Source: Thiobacillus sp. (GTDB lineage Bacteria; Pseudomonadota; Gammaproteobacteria; Burkholderiales; Thiobacillaceae). From it: a stretch of DNA of 64,000 nucleotides. The stretch is from contig NZ_JAUYRI010000017.1 in NCBI RefSeq assembly GCF_030696885.1, forward strand, positions 225,212 to 289,211, read 5' to 3'. The position numbers and the translations under genes are program-made. Shown piece by piece: positions 56,347 to 64,000 of the stretch; the stretch's first letter is position 1; every line of letters begins with the position of its first letter. The notes below the pieces were generated by a model. That model searched no databases. It saw only the letters and a list, made by a program, of their open reading frames with translations, and had not been told where the DNA came from.

Positions 56347-57588
56347 ATGCCCTGGAGACTGCTCCGCTTCGCGCTCTCGAACAAGCATCCTGAACCGCGG
56401 ATGTTCACGCGCCACGACTCGCTCAAGCCGGCGTACGACGTCGTCATCATCGGTGGCGGCGGCCACGGCCTCGCGGCGGCCTACTACCTCGCGCGGGACC
56501 ACGGCATCACCAATGTCTGCGTGCTCGAAAAGGGCTACCTCGGCGGCGGCAACACCGGCCGCAACACCACCATCATCCGTTCCAACTACCTGACGCCCGA
56601 GGGCGTGAAGTTCTACGACGAATCGGTGCGCCTGTGGCAGGACCTGGCGCAGGATTTCGACCTCAACCTGTTCTATTCCAACCGCGGCCACTTCACGCTG
56701 GCGCACACCGACGCGGCGCTGCGCACCAGCCGCTGGCGCGCCGAGGTGAACAAGCATTTCGGCATCGAATCCGAAGTGGTCGGTCCCGAGGCGGTGAAGA
56801 AGGCAGCGCCGATGATCGACCTCTCGTGCGGCGGCCACGCGCCCATCCTCGGTGCGCTGTATCACGCGCCCGGCGCGGTCGCGCGCCACGATGCCGTGGC
56901 CTGGGGCTACGGCCGCGGCGCCGACATGCGCGGGGTGGAAATCCACCAGCGCACCGAAGTGCTCGGCATCGATGTGGTCGGAGGCAAGGTCACCGGGGTG
57001 CGCACCAATCGCGGCAACATTTCCACCGGCAAGGTGCTATGCGCGGTCGCCGGCTCGACGCCGCGCGTCCTCGACATGGTCGGCATCCGCTCACCGATCT
57101 ATGTTCATCCGCTGCAGGCCATGGTCAGCGAGCCGGTCAAGCCATGGCTCGATCCCATCCTGGTGTCCGGCAGCCTGCACGTCTACATCAGTCAGTCGGC
57201 GCGCGGCGAATTGATCATGGGTGCCTCACTCGATCCGTATGAAGTGCAAAGTACGCGTTCGACCTTCGATTTTCCCGAAGGCCTGTCGGCGCACATGCTC
57301 GACATGTTCCCCTTCCTGTCGAACGTCAAGGTGATGCGCCAGTGGGCCGGCATGGCGGACATGACGCCGGATTTCGCGCCCATCATGGGCCGGACGCCGG
57401 TCGAAGGCTTCTACCTCGACGGCGGCTGGGGCACCTGGGGCTTCAAGGCCACCCCCGTCTGCGGCAAAACGATGTCGTACACGGTGGCCAACGACCGCAA
57501 CCACGACCTCATCACCGGCTTCACGCTCGACCGCTTCCGCAATTTCGAATTGACCGGCGAGAAGGGCGCCGCCTCGGTGGGCCACTGA
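56347..57588 (+). CDS. mgdA: N-methylglutamate dehydrogenase subunit A (SoxB-like)
   Basis: A 413-residue FAD protein of the sarcosine oxidase beta family. The Rossmann motif VVIIGGGGHGLAAAYYLARD lies at about 32-51, with GNTGRNTTIIRSNY for covalent or tight flavin contact nearby and a C-terminal FAD loop GGWGTWGFKATP. In heterotetrameric sarcosine oxidases this subunit carries the amine-oxidising flavin. Here the neighbours gmaS and mgsAB indicate N-methylglutamate as substrate, giving glutamate plus a C1 unit. A plain sarcosine or dimethylglycine role is the main alternative. Confidence 0.85.
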   Translation: MPWRLLRFALSNKHPEPRMFTRHDSLKPAYDVVIIGGGGHGLAAAYYLARDHGITNVCVLEKGYLGGGNTGRNTTIIRSNYLTPEGVKFYDESVRLWQDLAQDFDLNLFYSNRGHFTLAHTDAALRTSRWRAEVNKHFGIESEVVGPEAVKKAAPMIDLSCGGHAPILGALYHAPGAVARHDAVAWGYGRGADMRGVEIHQRTEVLGIDVVGGKVTGVRTNRGNISTGKVLCAVAGSTPRVLDMVGIRSPIYVHPLQAMVSEPVKPWLDPILVSGSLHVYISQSARGELIMGASLDPYEVQSTRSTFDFPEGLSAHMLDMFPFLSNVKVMRQWAGMADMTPDFAPIMGRTPVEGFYLDGGWGTWGFKATPVCGKTMSYTVANDRNHDLITGFTLDRFRNFELTGEKGAASVGH

Positions 57589-57589
57589 G

Positions 57590-57847
57590 ATGAAGATCAT
57601 GACCTGCCCCGTCAACGGCCCGCGCGCCATTTCCGAATTCGCCTACGGCGGCGAGATCCGGCCCATGCCTGATCCAACGACCTGCAGCGACGACGCCTGG
57701 GCCGACTACATCTTCAATCGCAACGGCTCGCCGGGGGTGAAGCGCGAGTGGTGGTGCCATACGCCGTCCAACACCTGGTTCGTCGCCGAGCGCGACACTG
57801 CGCGCGACGTGGTGCTGCGCACCTATTTGTATGCGGAGGAAAGCTGA
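57590..57847 (+). CDS. mgdB: N-methylglutamate dehydrogenase subunit B (SoxD-like)
   Basis: An 85-residue subunit of the SoxD family, with the N-terminal Cys (MTCPVNGPR), FAYGGEIRP, DYIFNRNGSPGVKREWWCH (second Cys and adjacent His) and FVAERDT. The Cys/His set should hold a structural zinc, as in the delta subunit of sarcosine oxidase. Its ATG is one base after the mgdA stop. Confidence 0.88.
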   Translation: MKIMTCPVNGPRAISEFAYGGEIRPMPDPTTCSDDAWADYIFNRNGSPGVKREWWCHTPSNTWFVAERDTARDVVLRTYLYAEES

Positions 57848-57848
57848 A

Positions 57849-60689
57849 ATGCGCCTGCCTCCCCAGTCCTGTGAATGGGTAGACCGCAGCCAGCCGCTGG
57901 GCTTTCGATTCGAGGGCCGCGACTACAGCGGCTTTGCCGGCGATACGGTCGCCAGCGCGCTCGTCGCCAGCGGTGCCAGCGTGCTCGGCCGCTCGTTCAA
58001 GTACCACCGCCCGCGCGGTCTGCTGTCCGCCGCCAACCACGACGTCAACGCCTTGATGCAGTGGGGCGGCACCCCCAACGTCCGTGCCGACGCGACGCCA
58101 TTGATCGCCGGCATGGATCTCAAGGCGGTGAACACGTTCGGCACGCTGGCGCGCGACCCCGGCAGCGCCCTCGGCTGGTTCTCGCGCCTGCTACCGGTCG
58201 GCTTCTACTACAAGGCCTTCCACAACAAGCGCCTGTTCCCGCTGTGGGAACGCATGTTCCGCGCCATGACCGGGCTCGGACGGGTCGATTTCGCCACGAA
58301 GCGGCTGCACACCCCCAAGCGCTACGGCTTCTGCGACGTGCTGGTGGTCGGCGGCGGGACTTCGGGATTGAGCGCCGCGCTGGCGGCGGCGGAACAGGGC
58401 GCGCAGGTGGCGCTGGTCGACGAAAACGCGCGGTTGGGCGGCAGCACCCACGGTGCCTCGGAACTGGTCGACAAGGTCATCGCCCATCCGCGCATCCGCG
58501 TCTTCACCGACGCCTATGCTGCCGGCTACTACGCCGATCACTGGGTGCCGCTGGTCGAGCGCGGCCGCATCACCAAGATGCGCGCCCATGCGGTCGTCGT
58601 CGCTGCCGGCGCTTTCGAGCAGCCGGCGGTGTTCCGCTGCAACGACCTGCCGGGCATCATGCTCGCCTCCGCTGCGCAGCGCCTGATCCGGCGCTACGCG
58701 GTCCGCCCGGCGCAGCGCGTGGTAGTGCTCGCAGCCAACGCCGACGCCTATCGCGCGCTGCAGGACTTTGCCGATGCCGGTATCGCTGTGACCGCGGTGA
58801 TCGACCTGCGCGACAAGGTGCCGGGCGAGCAGGCCGCGCGGGTCGCGGCGCAGGGCATCCCGCTCTACAGCGGGCACTGCATCGTCGAGGCGCTCCCTGC
58901 CGCCGATGACAAGCGGGTGGCCAAGGTTCGCGTGGCGGCGCTGGGTGAAGCCGCAGTCGTTGCCGAGCTTGCCTGCGACGGGGTCTTCATGAGCGTCGGC
59001 TGGGCGCCTGCGGCGGCGCTGCTGTACCAGGCCGGGACGAAGATGCGCTACGACGACGGCGTCCATCAGTTCGTCCCTGGCCAGCTACCCGACGGCGTCT
59101 TCGCCTGCGGTCGCGTCAACGGCATTCACACCCCCGAATCCCGGCTTCTCGACGGCGAACGCGCGGGCAGTGCGGCGGCGGCCTATTGCGGCTTTGGCGA
59201 GGTGCGCGACATCGCGGTGAAGGCAGAGATGGAGTCCCCGACCCATCCCTGGCCCATCGTATCCCACGCCAAAGGCAAGAACTTCATCGACTTCGACGAG
59301 GACCTGCAGCTCGCTGACCTCGAGAACGCCATTCAAGAGGGCTTCGACAATATCGAATTAATGAAGCGCTTCTCGACCGTCGGCATGGGGCCGAGTCAGG
59401 GCAAGCACTCGAACATGAATGCGCTTCGCGTGCTGGCGCGTGCCACCGGTTCGACACCGGGTGCGGTCGGCACCACCACCGCGCGTCCCTTTTTCCATCC
59501 GGTGCCGATGTCGCATCTGGCCGGCCGCGGCTTTACGCCCGAGCGCCGCACCCCGATGCATCATCGGCACGCCGCGGCTGGCGCGGTGTGGATGCCGGCC
59601 GGCGTGTGGCAGCGCCCCGAGTACTACGCGGTTGCGGGGCAGTCGCGCGCGGCCTGCATCGAGGGCGAGGCGTTGGCGGTGCGCAACGGCGTCGGCCTGA
59701 TCGACGTCGGCACGCTCGGCAAGCTGGAAATTCGCGGCCCGCAGGCGGCCGAATTCCTCGAGCGCGTCTACATCTCGAAGTACGCCGGTCTCAAGGTCGG
59801 CATGACGCGCTACGCAGTGATGTGCGACGAGTCCGGCGTGGTACTCGACGACGGCGTGGTGGCACGCCTGGCCGACGAGCATTTCTATTTCACCACCACA
59901 ACATCGGGCGCGGCTGCGATCTACCGCGAGCTGTCGCGCTGGAATACGCTGTGGAAACTGGACTGCGGCATCGTCAACCTGACCGGCGCGATGGCGGCGA
60001 TGAACCTCGCCGGGCCAAGGGCGAAGGCGGTGCTCGAAGGCCTGACCAATGTCGACCTGTCGCTGCCCTTCCTCGCGGTGCGCGAGGGAATGGTGTGCGG
60101 CGTGCCGGCACGGCTGATGCGGGTCGGCTTCGTCGGCGAGTGGGGCGTCGAAATCCACGTCCCCGCCGAGCACGGCGCCGCGGTATGGGATGCGCTGATG
60201 GAGGCAGGAAAAGCGCACGGCATCCGCCCCTTCGGCGTCGAGGCGCAGCGCCTGCTGCGGCTGGAAAAAGGCCACATCATCATCGGCCAGGACACCGACG
60301 GTCTCACCACGCCGGGCGAGGCGGGGCTCGACTGGGCGGTGAAGCTGGACAAAGCCTTCTTCGTCGGCCAGCGCAGCCTCATGGCCATTGCCGGTAAACC
60401 GCGCCGCCAGCAGCTGGTCGGCTTCATGCTGCCCGCCGGTCATCAGGGTGACGCGCCGAAGGAATGCCACCTGGTGATCGAAGGCGGCGAGATCGCCGGC
60501 CGCGTCACCAGTGTCGCCTGGTCGCCGAGCCTTGCCCGCCACATCGGCCTGGCCTACGTCCGTCCCGGAATGGATGCGGTGGACAGCAGTTTCACGATCC
60601 GTCTGTCGGACAAATCGCTGGTCACCGCCGGGGTGGTGAAGACGCCCTTCTACGACCCCGACAATCTGCGCCAGAAAGAAACGACATGA
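57849..60689 (+). CDS. mgdC: N-methylglutamate dehydrogenase subunit C (SoxA-like)
   Basis: A 946-residue alpha-type subunit. In order: Fer2-like N-terminal domain (about 10-100) without iron-ligand cysteines; NAD/FAD-binding Rossmann domains with DVLVVGGGTSGLSAA near 160 and a second dinucleotide fold near 290; a bridging SoxA helical domain; and a C-terminal GCV_T/aminomethyltransferase domain (about 555-945) that binds THF and captures the methylene group. This lets the enzyme deliver methylene-THF instead of free formaldehyde. The start at 57849 is one base after mgdB; the stop overlaps mgdD (ATGA). Confidence 0.87.
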   Translation: MRLPPQSCEWVDRSQPLGFRFEGRDYSGFAGDTVASALVASGASVLGRSFKYHRPRGLLSAANHDVNALMQWGGTPNVRADATPLIAGMDLKAVNTFGTLARDPGSALGWFSRLLPVGFYYKAFHNKRLFPLWERMFRAMTGLGRVDFATKRLHTPKRYGFCDVLVVGGGTSGLSAALAAAEQGAQVALVDENARLGGSTHGASELVDKVIAHPRIRVFTDAYAAGYYADHWVPLVERGRITKMRAHAVVVAAGAFEQPAVFRCNDLPGIMLASAAQRLIRRYAVRPAQRVVVLAANADAYRALQDFADAGIAVTAVIDLRDKVPGEQAARVAAQGIPLYSGHCIVEALPAADDKRVAKVRVAALGEAAVVAELACDGVFMSVGWAPAAALLYQAGTKMRYDDGVHQFVPGQLPDGVFACGRVNGIHTPESRLLDGERAGSAAAAYCGFGEVRDIAVKAEMESPTHPWPIVSHAKGKNFIDFDEDLQLADLENAIQEGFDNIELMKRFSTVGMGPSQGKHSNMNALRVLARATGSTPGAVGTTTARPFFHPVPMSHLAGRGFTPERRTPMHHRHAAAGAVWMPAGVWQRPEYYAVAGQSRAACIEGEALAVRNGVGLIDVGTLGKLEIRGPQAAEFLERVYISKYAGLKVGMTRYAVMCDESGVVLDDGVVARLADEHFYFTTTTSGAAAIYRELSRWNTLWKLDCGIVNLTGAMAAMNLAGPRAKAVLEGLTNVDLSLPFLAVREGMVCGVPARLMRVGFVGEWGVEIHVPAEHGAAVWDALMEAGKAHGIRPFGVEAQRLLRLEKGHIIIGQDTDGLTTPGEAGLDWAVKLDKAFFVGQRSLMAIAGKPRRQQLVGFMLPAGHQGDAPKECHLVIEGGEIAGRVTSVAWSPSLARHIGLAYVRPGMDAVDSSFTIRLSDKSLVTAGVVKTPFYDPDNLRQKETT

Positions 60690-61204
60690 GCGCGATCACT
60701 TTTGAAAACGTCTCGCACACACCGCGTGCCGGCGTGAAGGGCCCGGGCGCCGCCGCCTGGCTCGCTGCCCTCGACCTCCCGGTGCCGCGGGCGCCCAACA
60801 GCTGGCTGCCGCTGCCCGGCGGGCTGATCGCCCGCCTCGGCCTCACCGAATTCCTCGTCGAGGGATCGGAGGCTGCGAAGCTCGCCGCACCGCTCGCGCC
60901 CGGTGTTTATCCGGTGCTGCGTCAGGACACGGCGCTGGTTCTGCACGGCGCGCGCCTCAACGAGCTGCTGCTGGAAACCTGTAGCGTCGATTTCCGCGCG
61001 CTCGATCTGTCCACCCGTCCGGTGGTGCTGACCTCGATGGTCGGCGTCGGCGCCACCGTCATTCCGGGTGAGGAAGGCGGCATGCCGTGTTGCCACATCT
61101 GGTGCGACAGCACCTACGGCGAATGGTTTTTCGAAACGCTGACCGACGTCGCCGGCGAACTCACGCAATCCAGCCAACCACGCCATCAGGGGGCCACATC
61201 ATGA
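60686..61204 (+). CDS. mgdD: N-methylglutamate dehydrogenase subunit D (SoxG-like)
   Basis: A 172-residue SoxG-family subunit with the GCV_T-like small fold ([50 protein letters not shown]). It completes the heterotetramer with MgdABC. It overlaps mgdC and gmaS by four bases on each side (ATGA twice), so stoichiometric co-translation is expected. Confidence 0.85.
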   Translation: MSAITFENVSHTPRAGVKGPGAAAWLAALDLPVPRAPNSWLPLPGGLIARLGLTEFLVEGSEAAKLAAPLAPGVYPVLRQDTALVLHGARLNELLLETCSVDFRALDLSTRPVVLTSMVGVGATVIPGEEGGMPCCHIWCDSTYGEWFFETLTDVAGELTQSSQPRHQGATS

Positions 61205-62529
61205 ATCTTGCAGAAGCCAAAAAATTCCTCGCCAAGAACAACGTCAAATCCGTGCTGGCCCAGTTCGTGGATATTCACGGCACGGCCAAGGCCAAGTCGG
61301 TGCCGGCCTCGCACTTCGAGGACATCCTCAACGCCGGCGCCGGTTTTGCCGGCTTTGCGGTGTGGGGGCTGGGCATCGAGCCGCACGGCCCCGACTACAT
61401 GGCGGTCGGCGATCTTTCCACGCTGTCGCTGGTGCCCTGGCAGCCCGGCTATGCGCGCATCGTTTGCGACGGCCACGTGCATGGCAAGCCCTGGGATTTT
61501 GATGCGCGCGTCACGCTGAAGAAGCAGATCGCCCGGCTGGACAAACTGGGCATGAGCCTGATGACCGGCCTCGAACCCGAGTTCTCGCTGCTCAAACGCA
61601 GCGTGACGGGCAAGATCGTGCCGTGCGAGGACAGCGACACGCTCGCCAAGCCCTGCTACGACTACAAGGGCCTGTCGCGCTCGCGCGGCTTTCTCGACAA
61701 ATTGGTGGAGAGCCTGGTCGCGGTCGGCATCGACGTCTACCAGGTCGACCACGAGGACGCCAACGGCCAGTTCGAGATCAACTACACCTACGAGGATTGC
61801 CTGACCTCGTGCGACCACTACATCTTCTTCAAGATGGCAGCCGCCGAGATCGCCAGCGAGATGGGCCTGATCTGCTCGTTCATGCCCAAGCCCTTCGCGA
61901 ACCGCCCGGGCAACGGCATGCACATGCACATGAGCCTGTCGGACGGCAAGCAGAACCTGTTCCTCGACAAGAAGGACAAGCGCGGCCTCGACCTCTCGCC
62001 GCTGGCCTACCAGTTCGCCGCCGGCCTGCTCAAGCACGGCCCGGCGCTGGCTGCAATTTGCGCGCCGACGGTGAACTCCTACAAGCGCCTGGTCGTCGGC
62101 CGCTCGCTGACCGGCGCGACCTGGGCGCCGGCCTACATCAGCTACGGCGACAACAACCGCTCGTCGATGGTGCGCATCCCCGGCGGCCGGCTGGAACTGC
62201 GCCTGCCCGACGGCGCCTGCAACCCCTACCTCGCCACCGCCGCGGTGATCGCCGCCGGCCTCGACGGCATCGAGCACAAGCTCGATCCGGGCGAGCCGCA
62301 CAACGTCAACCTCTACGAACTGTCGGCCGCCGAACTGAAAAAGGAAAAGATTTCCATCCTGCCGCAGAACCTGCACGAGGCACTGACCGCCCTGGAGAAG
62401 GACAAGGTGATCCGCGACGCGCTGAGCCCGGTTGCCGACGAGTTTCTCCGGCTCAAGCACATGGAATGGGTCGAGTACATGCGCCACGTCTCCGAGTGGG
62501 AAATCGAAAGTTATCTGGAATTTTTCTGA
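61201..62529 (+). CDS. gmaS: Gamma-glutamylmethylamide synthetase GmaS (type III GS family)
   Basis: A 442-residue glutamine-synthetase-like ATP enzyme. The beta-grasp N terminus contains [16 protein letters not shown]. The catalytic barrel has [33 protein letters not shown] and [20 protein letters not shown] with the usual metal-binding Glu and His. GmaS ligates methylamine to glutamate, the entry step of the N-methylglutamate pathway. By sequence alone it could be called GlnT/type III glutamine synthetase; the mgd and mgs neighbours decide the name. The ATG at 61201 overlaps mgdD. Confidence 0.85.
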   Translation: MNLAEAKKFLAKNNVKSVLAQFVDIHGTAKAKSVPASHFEDILNAGAGFAGFAVWGLGIEPHGPDYMAVGDLSTLSLVPWQPGYARIVCDGHVHGKPWDFDARVTLKKQIARLDKLGMSLMTGLEPEFSLLKRSVTGKIVPCEDSDTLAKPCYDYKGLSRSRGFLDKLVESLVAVGIDVYQVDHEDANGQFEINYTYEDCLTSCDHYIFFKMAAAEIASEMGLICSFMPKPFANRPGNGMHMHMSLSDGKQNLFLDKKDKRGLDLSPLAYQFAAGLLKHGPALAAICAPTVNSYKRLVVGRSLTGATWAPAYISYGDNNRSSMVRIPGGRLELRLPDGACNPYLATAAVIAAGLDGIEHKLDPGEPHNVNLYELSAAELKKEKISILPQNLHEALTALEKDKVIRDALSPVADEFLRLKHMEWVEYMRHVSEWEIESYLEFF

Positions 62530-62542
62530 AAGGACTTGAGCC

Positions 62543-63451
62543 ATGTGTGGAATCGTTGGACTGCTGGTGAAGAAGCCGGCACTGAGACCCCGCCTCGGCG
62601 AGTTGATGGTGCCGATGCTGATCGGCATGACCGAGCGCGGCCCCGATTCGGCCGGGCTCGCCGTGTTCACTGAACCGCTGGCGGAAACCATGCGCAAGAT
62701 CAGCCTGTACTCCGGAATGAGCGAGGAAGGCGCGGACTTCAACTGGCTCGGCCTTGGCCATGAACTGAAGGCGCATCTTGGAATTGAGGCGACGATCGCG
62801 GCGCAGGGTAACCACGCCATCCTAACCGCCGCCATCGCGCCGGAACCGGTCAAGCGCTGGATCAGGGAGCGTTACCCGAAGCTGCACATCCTCTCCACCG
62901 GGCGCTCGATCGACCTCTACAAGGACATTGGCACGCCGGGCGAGGTGGCTGCGCGCTATGCCTTCAGCGGCCTGGCTGGCAGCCATCTGGTTGGTCACAC
63001 GCGGATGGCGACCGAATCGGCGGTAACGCCGGACCGCGCCCACCCGTTTACCGCCGGCGAGGATTTCTGCCTGGTGCACAACGGCTCGCTGTCGAATCCC
63101 TACGGCGTGCGCCGCATGCTGGAGCCACACGGTATCCGATTCGAAACCGACAACGATACCGAGGCCGCCTGCCGCTTCCTCGAATGGCGACTGCGCGAAG
63201 GCGATGACCTGGAAACCGCGTTGCAGAAAGGCTTCGAGGAACTGGACGGTTTCTACACCTTCCTCATGGGCACCGCCGACAAGCTGGCGCTGATCCGTGA
63301 CCCCTTCGCCTGCAAGCCGGCGGTGGTGGCGGAAACCGACGACTACGTGGCGATCGCCTCCGAATTCCGTTCGCTGGCGCATCTGCCCGACATCAAGCAC
63401 GCCACGGTATTCGAGCCGGCACCCGAGGAGATGTACGTATGGAACGCATGA
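62543..63451 (+). CDS. mgsA: N-methylglutamate synthase subunit A (GlxB-like class II amidotransferase)
   Basis: A 302-residue Ntn-type amidotransferase. Mature enzymes of this type use the N-terminal cysteine; C2 in MCGIVGLLV is in place, with GLAGSHLVGHTRMATES, FCLVHNGSLSNPYGVRR and ETDNDTEAACRFLEWRL as glutaminase-fold marks. In MgsABC it would release methylamine from gamma-glutamylmethylamide, or transfer its methylamino group, for N-methylglutamate formation on 2-oxoglutarate. The start follows gmaS by 13 bases with AAAGGA upstream; the stop overlaps mgsB. Confidence 0.85.
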   Translation: MCGIVGLLVKKPALRPRLGELMVPMLIGMTERGPDSAGLAVFTEPLAETMRKISLYSGMSEEGADFNWLGLGHELKAHLGIEATIAAQGNHAILTAAIAPEPVKRWIRERYPKLHILSTGRSIDLYKDIGTPGEVAARYAFSGLAGSHLVGHTRMATESAVTPDRAHPFTAGEDFCLVHNGSLSNPYGVRRMLEPHGIRFETDNDTEAACRFLEWRLREGDDLETALQKGFEELDGFYTFLMGTADKLALIRDPFACKPAVVAETDDYVAIASEFRSLAHLPDIKHATVFEPAPEEMYVWNA

Positions 63452-64000
63452 GCTTCGACCTTGCGCAGGTGACGCTGCGCGAGCTGAATTCCTTCCTGCA
63501 TAAGGAAGCTCCGGCCAAAGGTGTGCACCAGGTCGTGGTGGCGAACCCTGACGGCGCGCACAACATCGCCGTTGGCCTCGACTGTCCGGTCGACGTTGAA
63601 GTGCACGGGCATGCCGGCTACTACGCCGGCGGCATGAACAAGACCGGCACGGTCACGATCTTCGGAAGCGCCGGTACCGGCGTGGCCGAGAACATGATGT
63701 CGGGGCGCGTGCACGTCAAGGGCTTCGCCTCCAACGGCGCCGGCGCCTCGATGCACGGCGGCCTGCTGGTGATCGACGGCGACGCCGGCCTGCGCTGTGG
63801 CATCTCCTTGAAGGGCGGCGACATCGTCGTCGGCGGCTCAGTCGGCAGCTTTTCCGCCTTCATGGCGCAGGCCGGGCGCATGGTGGTCTGCGGCAACGCC
63901 GGTGATGCGCTCGGCGATTCGCTGTATGAAGCCGTGCTCTACGTGCGTGGCAGCATCAAGTCGCTTGGCGCCGACGCGCAGATCGAGCCGATGACCGAAG
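63439..64000 (+). CDS. mgsB: N-methylglutamate synthase subunit B (GlxC-like), 3'-truncated by window edge
   Basis: The first 187 residues of a glutamate-synthase alpha C-terminal-like (GXGXG) protein. A right-handed beta-helix repeat pattern is clear: GLDCPVDVEVHGHAGYYAGG, GSAGTGVAENMMSGRVHVKG, GAGASMHGGLLVIDGDAG and GDIVVGGSVGSFSAFM. The ATG at 63439 has GAGGAG eight bases upstream and is preferred to an ATG at 63448 that would give an ATGA overlap. The frame is open at 64000; mgsC (GlxD-like FMN subunit) should follow outside the window. Confidence 0.85.
   Translation, partial: MERMSFDLAQVTLRELNSFLHKEAPAKGVHQVVVANPDGAHNIAVGLDCPVDVEVHGHAGYYAGGMNKTGTVTIFGSAGTGVAENMMSGRVHVKGFASNGAGASMHGGLLVIDGDAGLRCGISLKGGDIVVGGSVGSFSAFMAQAGRMVVCGNAGDALGDSLYEAVLYVRGSIKSLGADAQIEPMTE

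Overview
The window is GC-rich, densely coding chromosome of a free-living betaproteobacterium. The evidence is CyaY/LptM/LysA clustering, Hda, an XrtA/PEP-CTERM system with PrsT, an AlgZ/AlgR-like two-component pair, MsrPQ, a DUF3683 FAD/Fe-S oxidase, UbiK beside ComM, and TorF-GlnK-AmtB. A methylotrophic or methylamine-using genus is suggested by the right-hand end. The species cannot be named from sequence alone. No rRNA, tRNA, CRISPR array, complete insertion sequence or prophage was seen.

Layout. 0-4.7 kb: the 3' part of an RHS polymorphic toxin with a membrane-anchored candidate immunity protein, in locally AT-richer DNA. 4.9-20.8 kb: housekeeping and envelope genes, namely a giant D-lactate/glycolate-type dehydrogenase, a diguanylate cyclase paired with a PhnD-like binding protein, DUF808, nadA, hda, a thioredoxin, an RND efflux pump with its adaptor, and msrPQ. 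21-28.2 kb: a histone-H1-like Lys/Ala/Pro protein followed by tandem terminators, lysA-lptM divergent from cyaY and a Cys-rich MarR regulator, argH divergent from an algZR-like pair, and a Nudix hydrolase. 28.2-36.4 kb: metH, then prsT and a PEP-CTERM protein, each behind a good sigma-54 promoter match, and a rhodanese. 36.5-48.3 kb: an envelope/stress island of small lipoproteins (BON, DUF4398, OmpA types, a collagen-like one), tiny membrane proteins (DUF3309, DUF3096, DUF3185, Lmo0937 types), a phospholipase-D-like lipoprotein, a CPA1 antiporter and a REC-PAS-GGDEF-EAL protein. Five copies of a 16-bp dyad (TGTDCG-N4-CGYRYN) lie in its intergenic regions. 48.3-54 kb: a VIT1/ferritin-like protein, comM, ubiK, and the torF-glnK-amtB ammonium operon behind a sigma-54 promoter.

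54.3-64 kb: an XRE-cupin regulator and a GNAT enzyme are transcribed divergently from a tight operon of purU, four SoxBDAG-like genes, a type III glutamine-synthetase-like gene and GlxB/GlxC-like genes, running off the window. This gene set matches the N-methylglutamate pathway. GmaS would make gamma-glutamylmethylamide from methylamine and glutamate, MgsABC would convert it to N-methylglutamate, and MgdABCD would oxidise that to glutamate plus a folate-bound or free C1 unit. PurU would release formate from the resulting 10-formyl-THF. Three phased 9-bp motifs in the divergent promoter are the likely control point.
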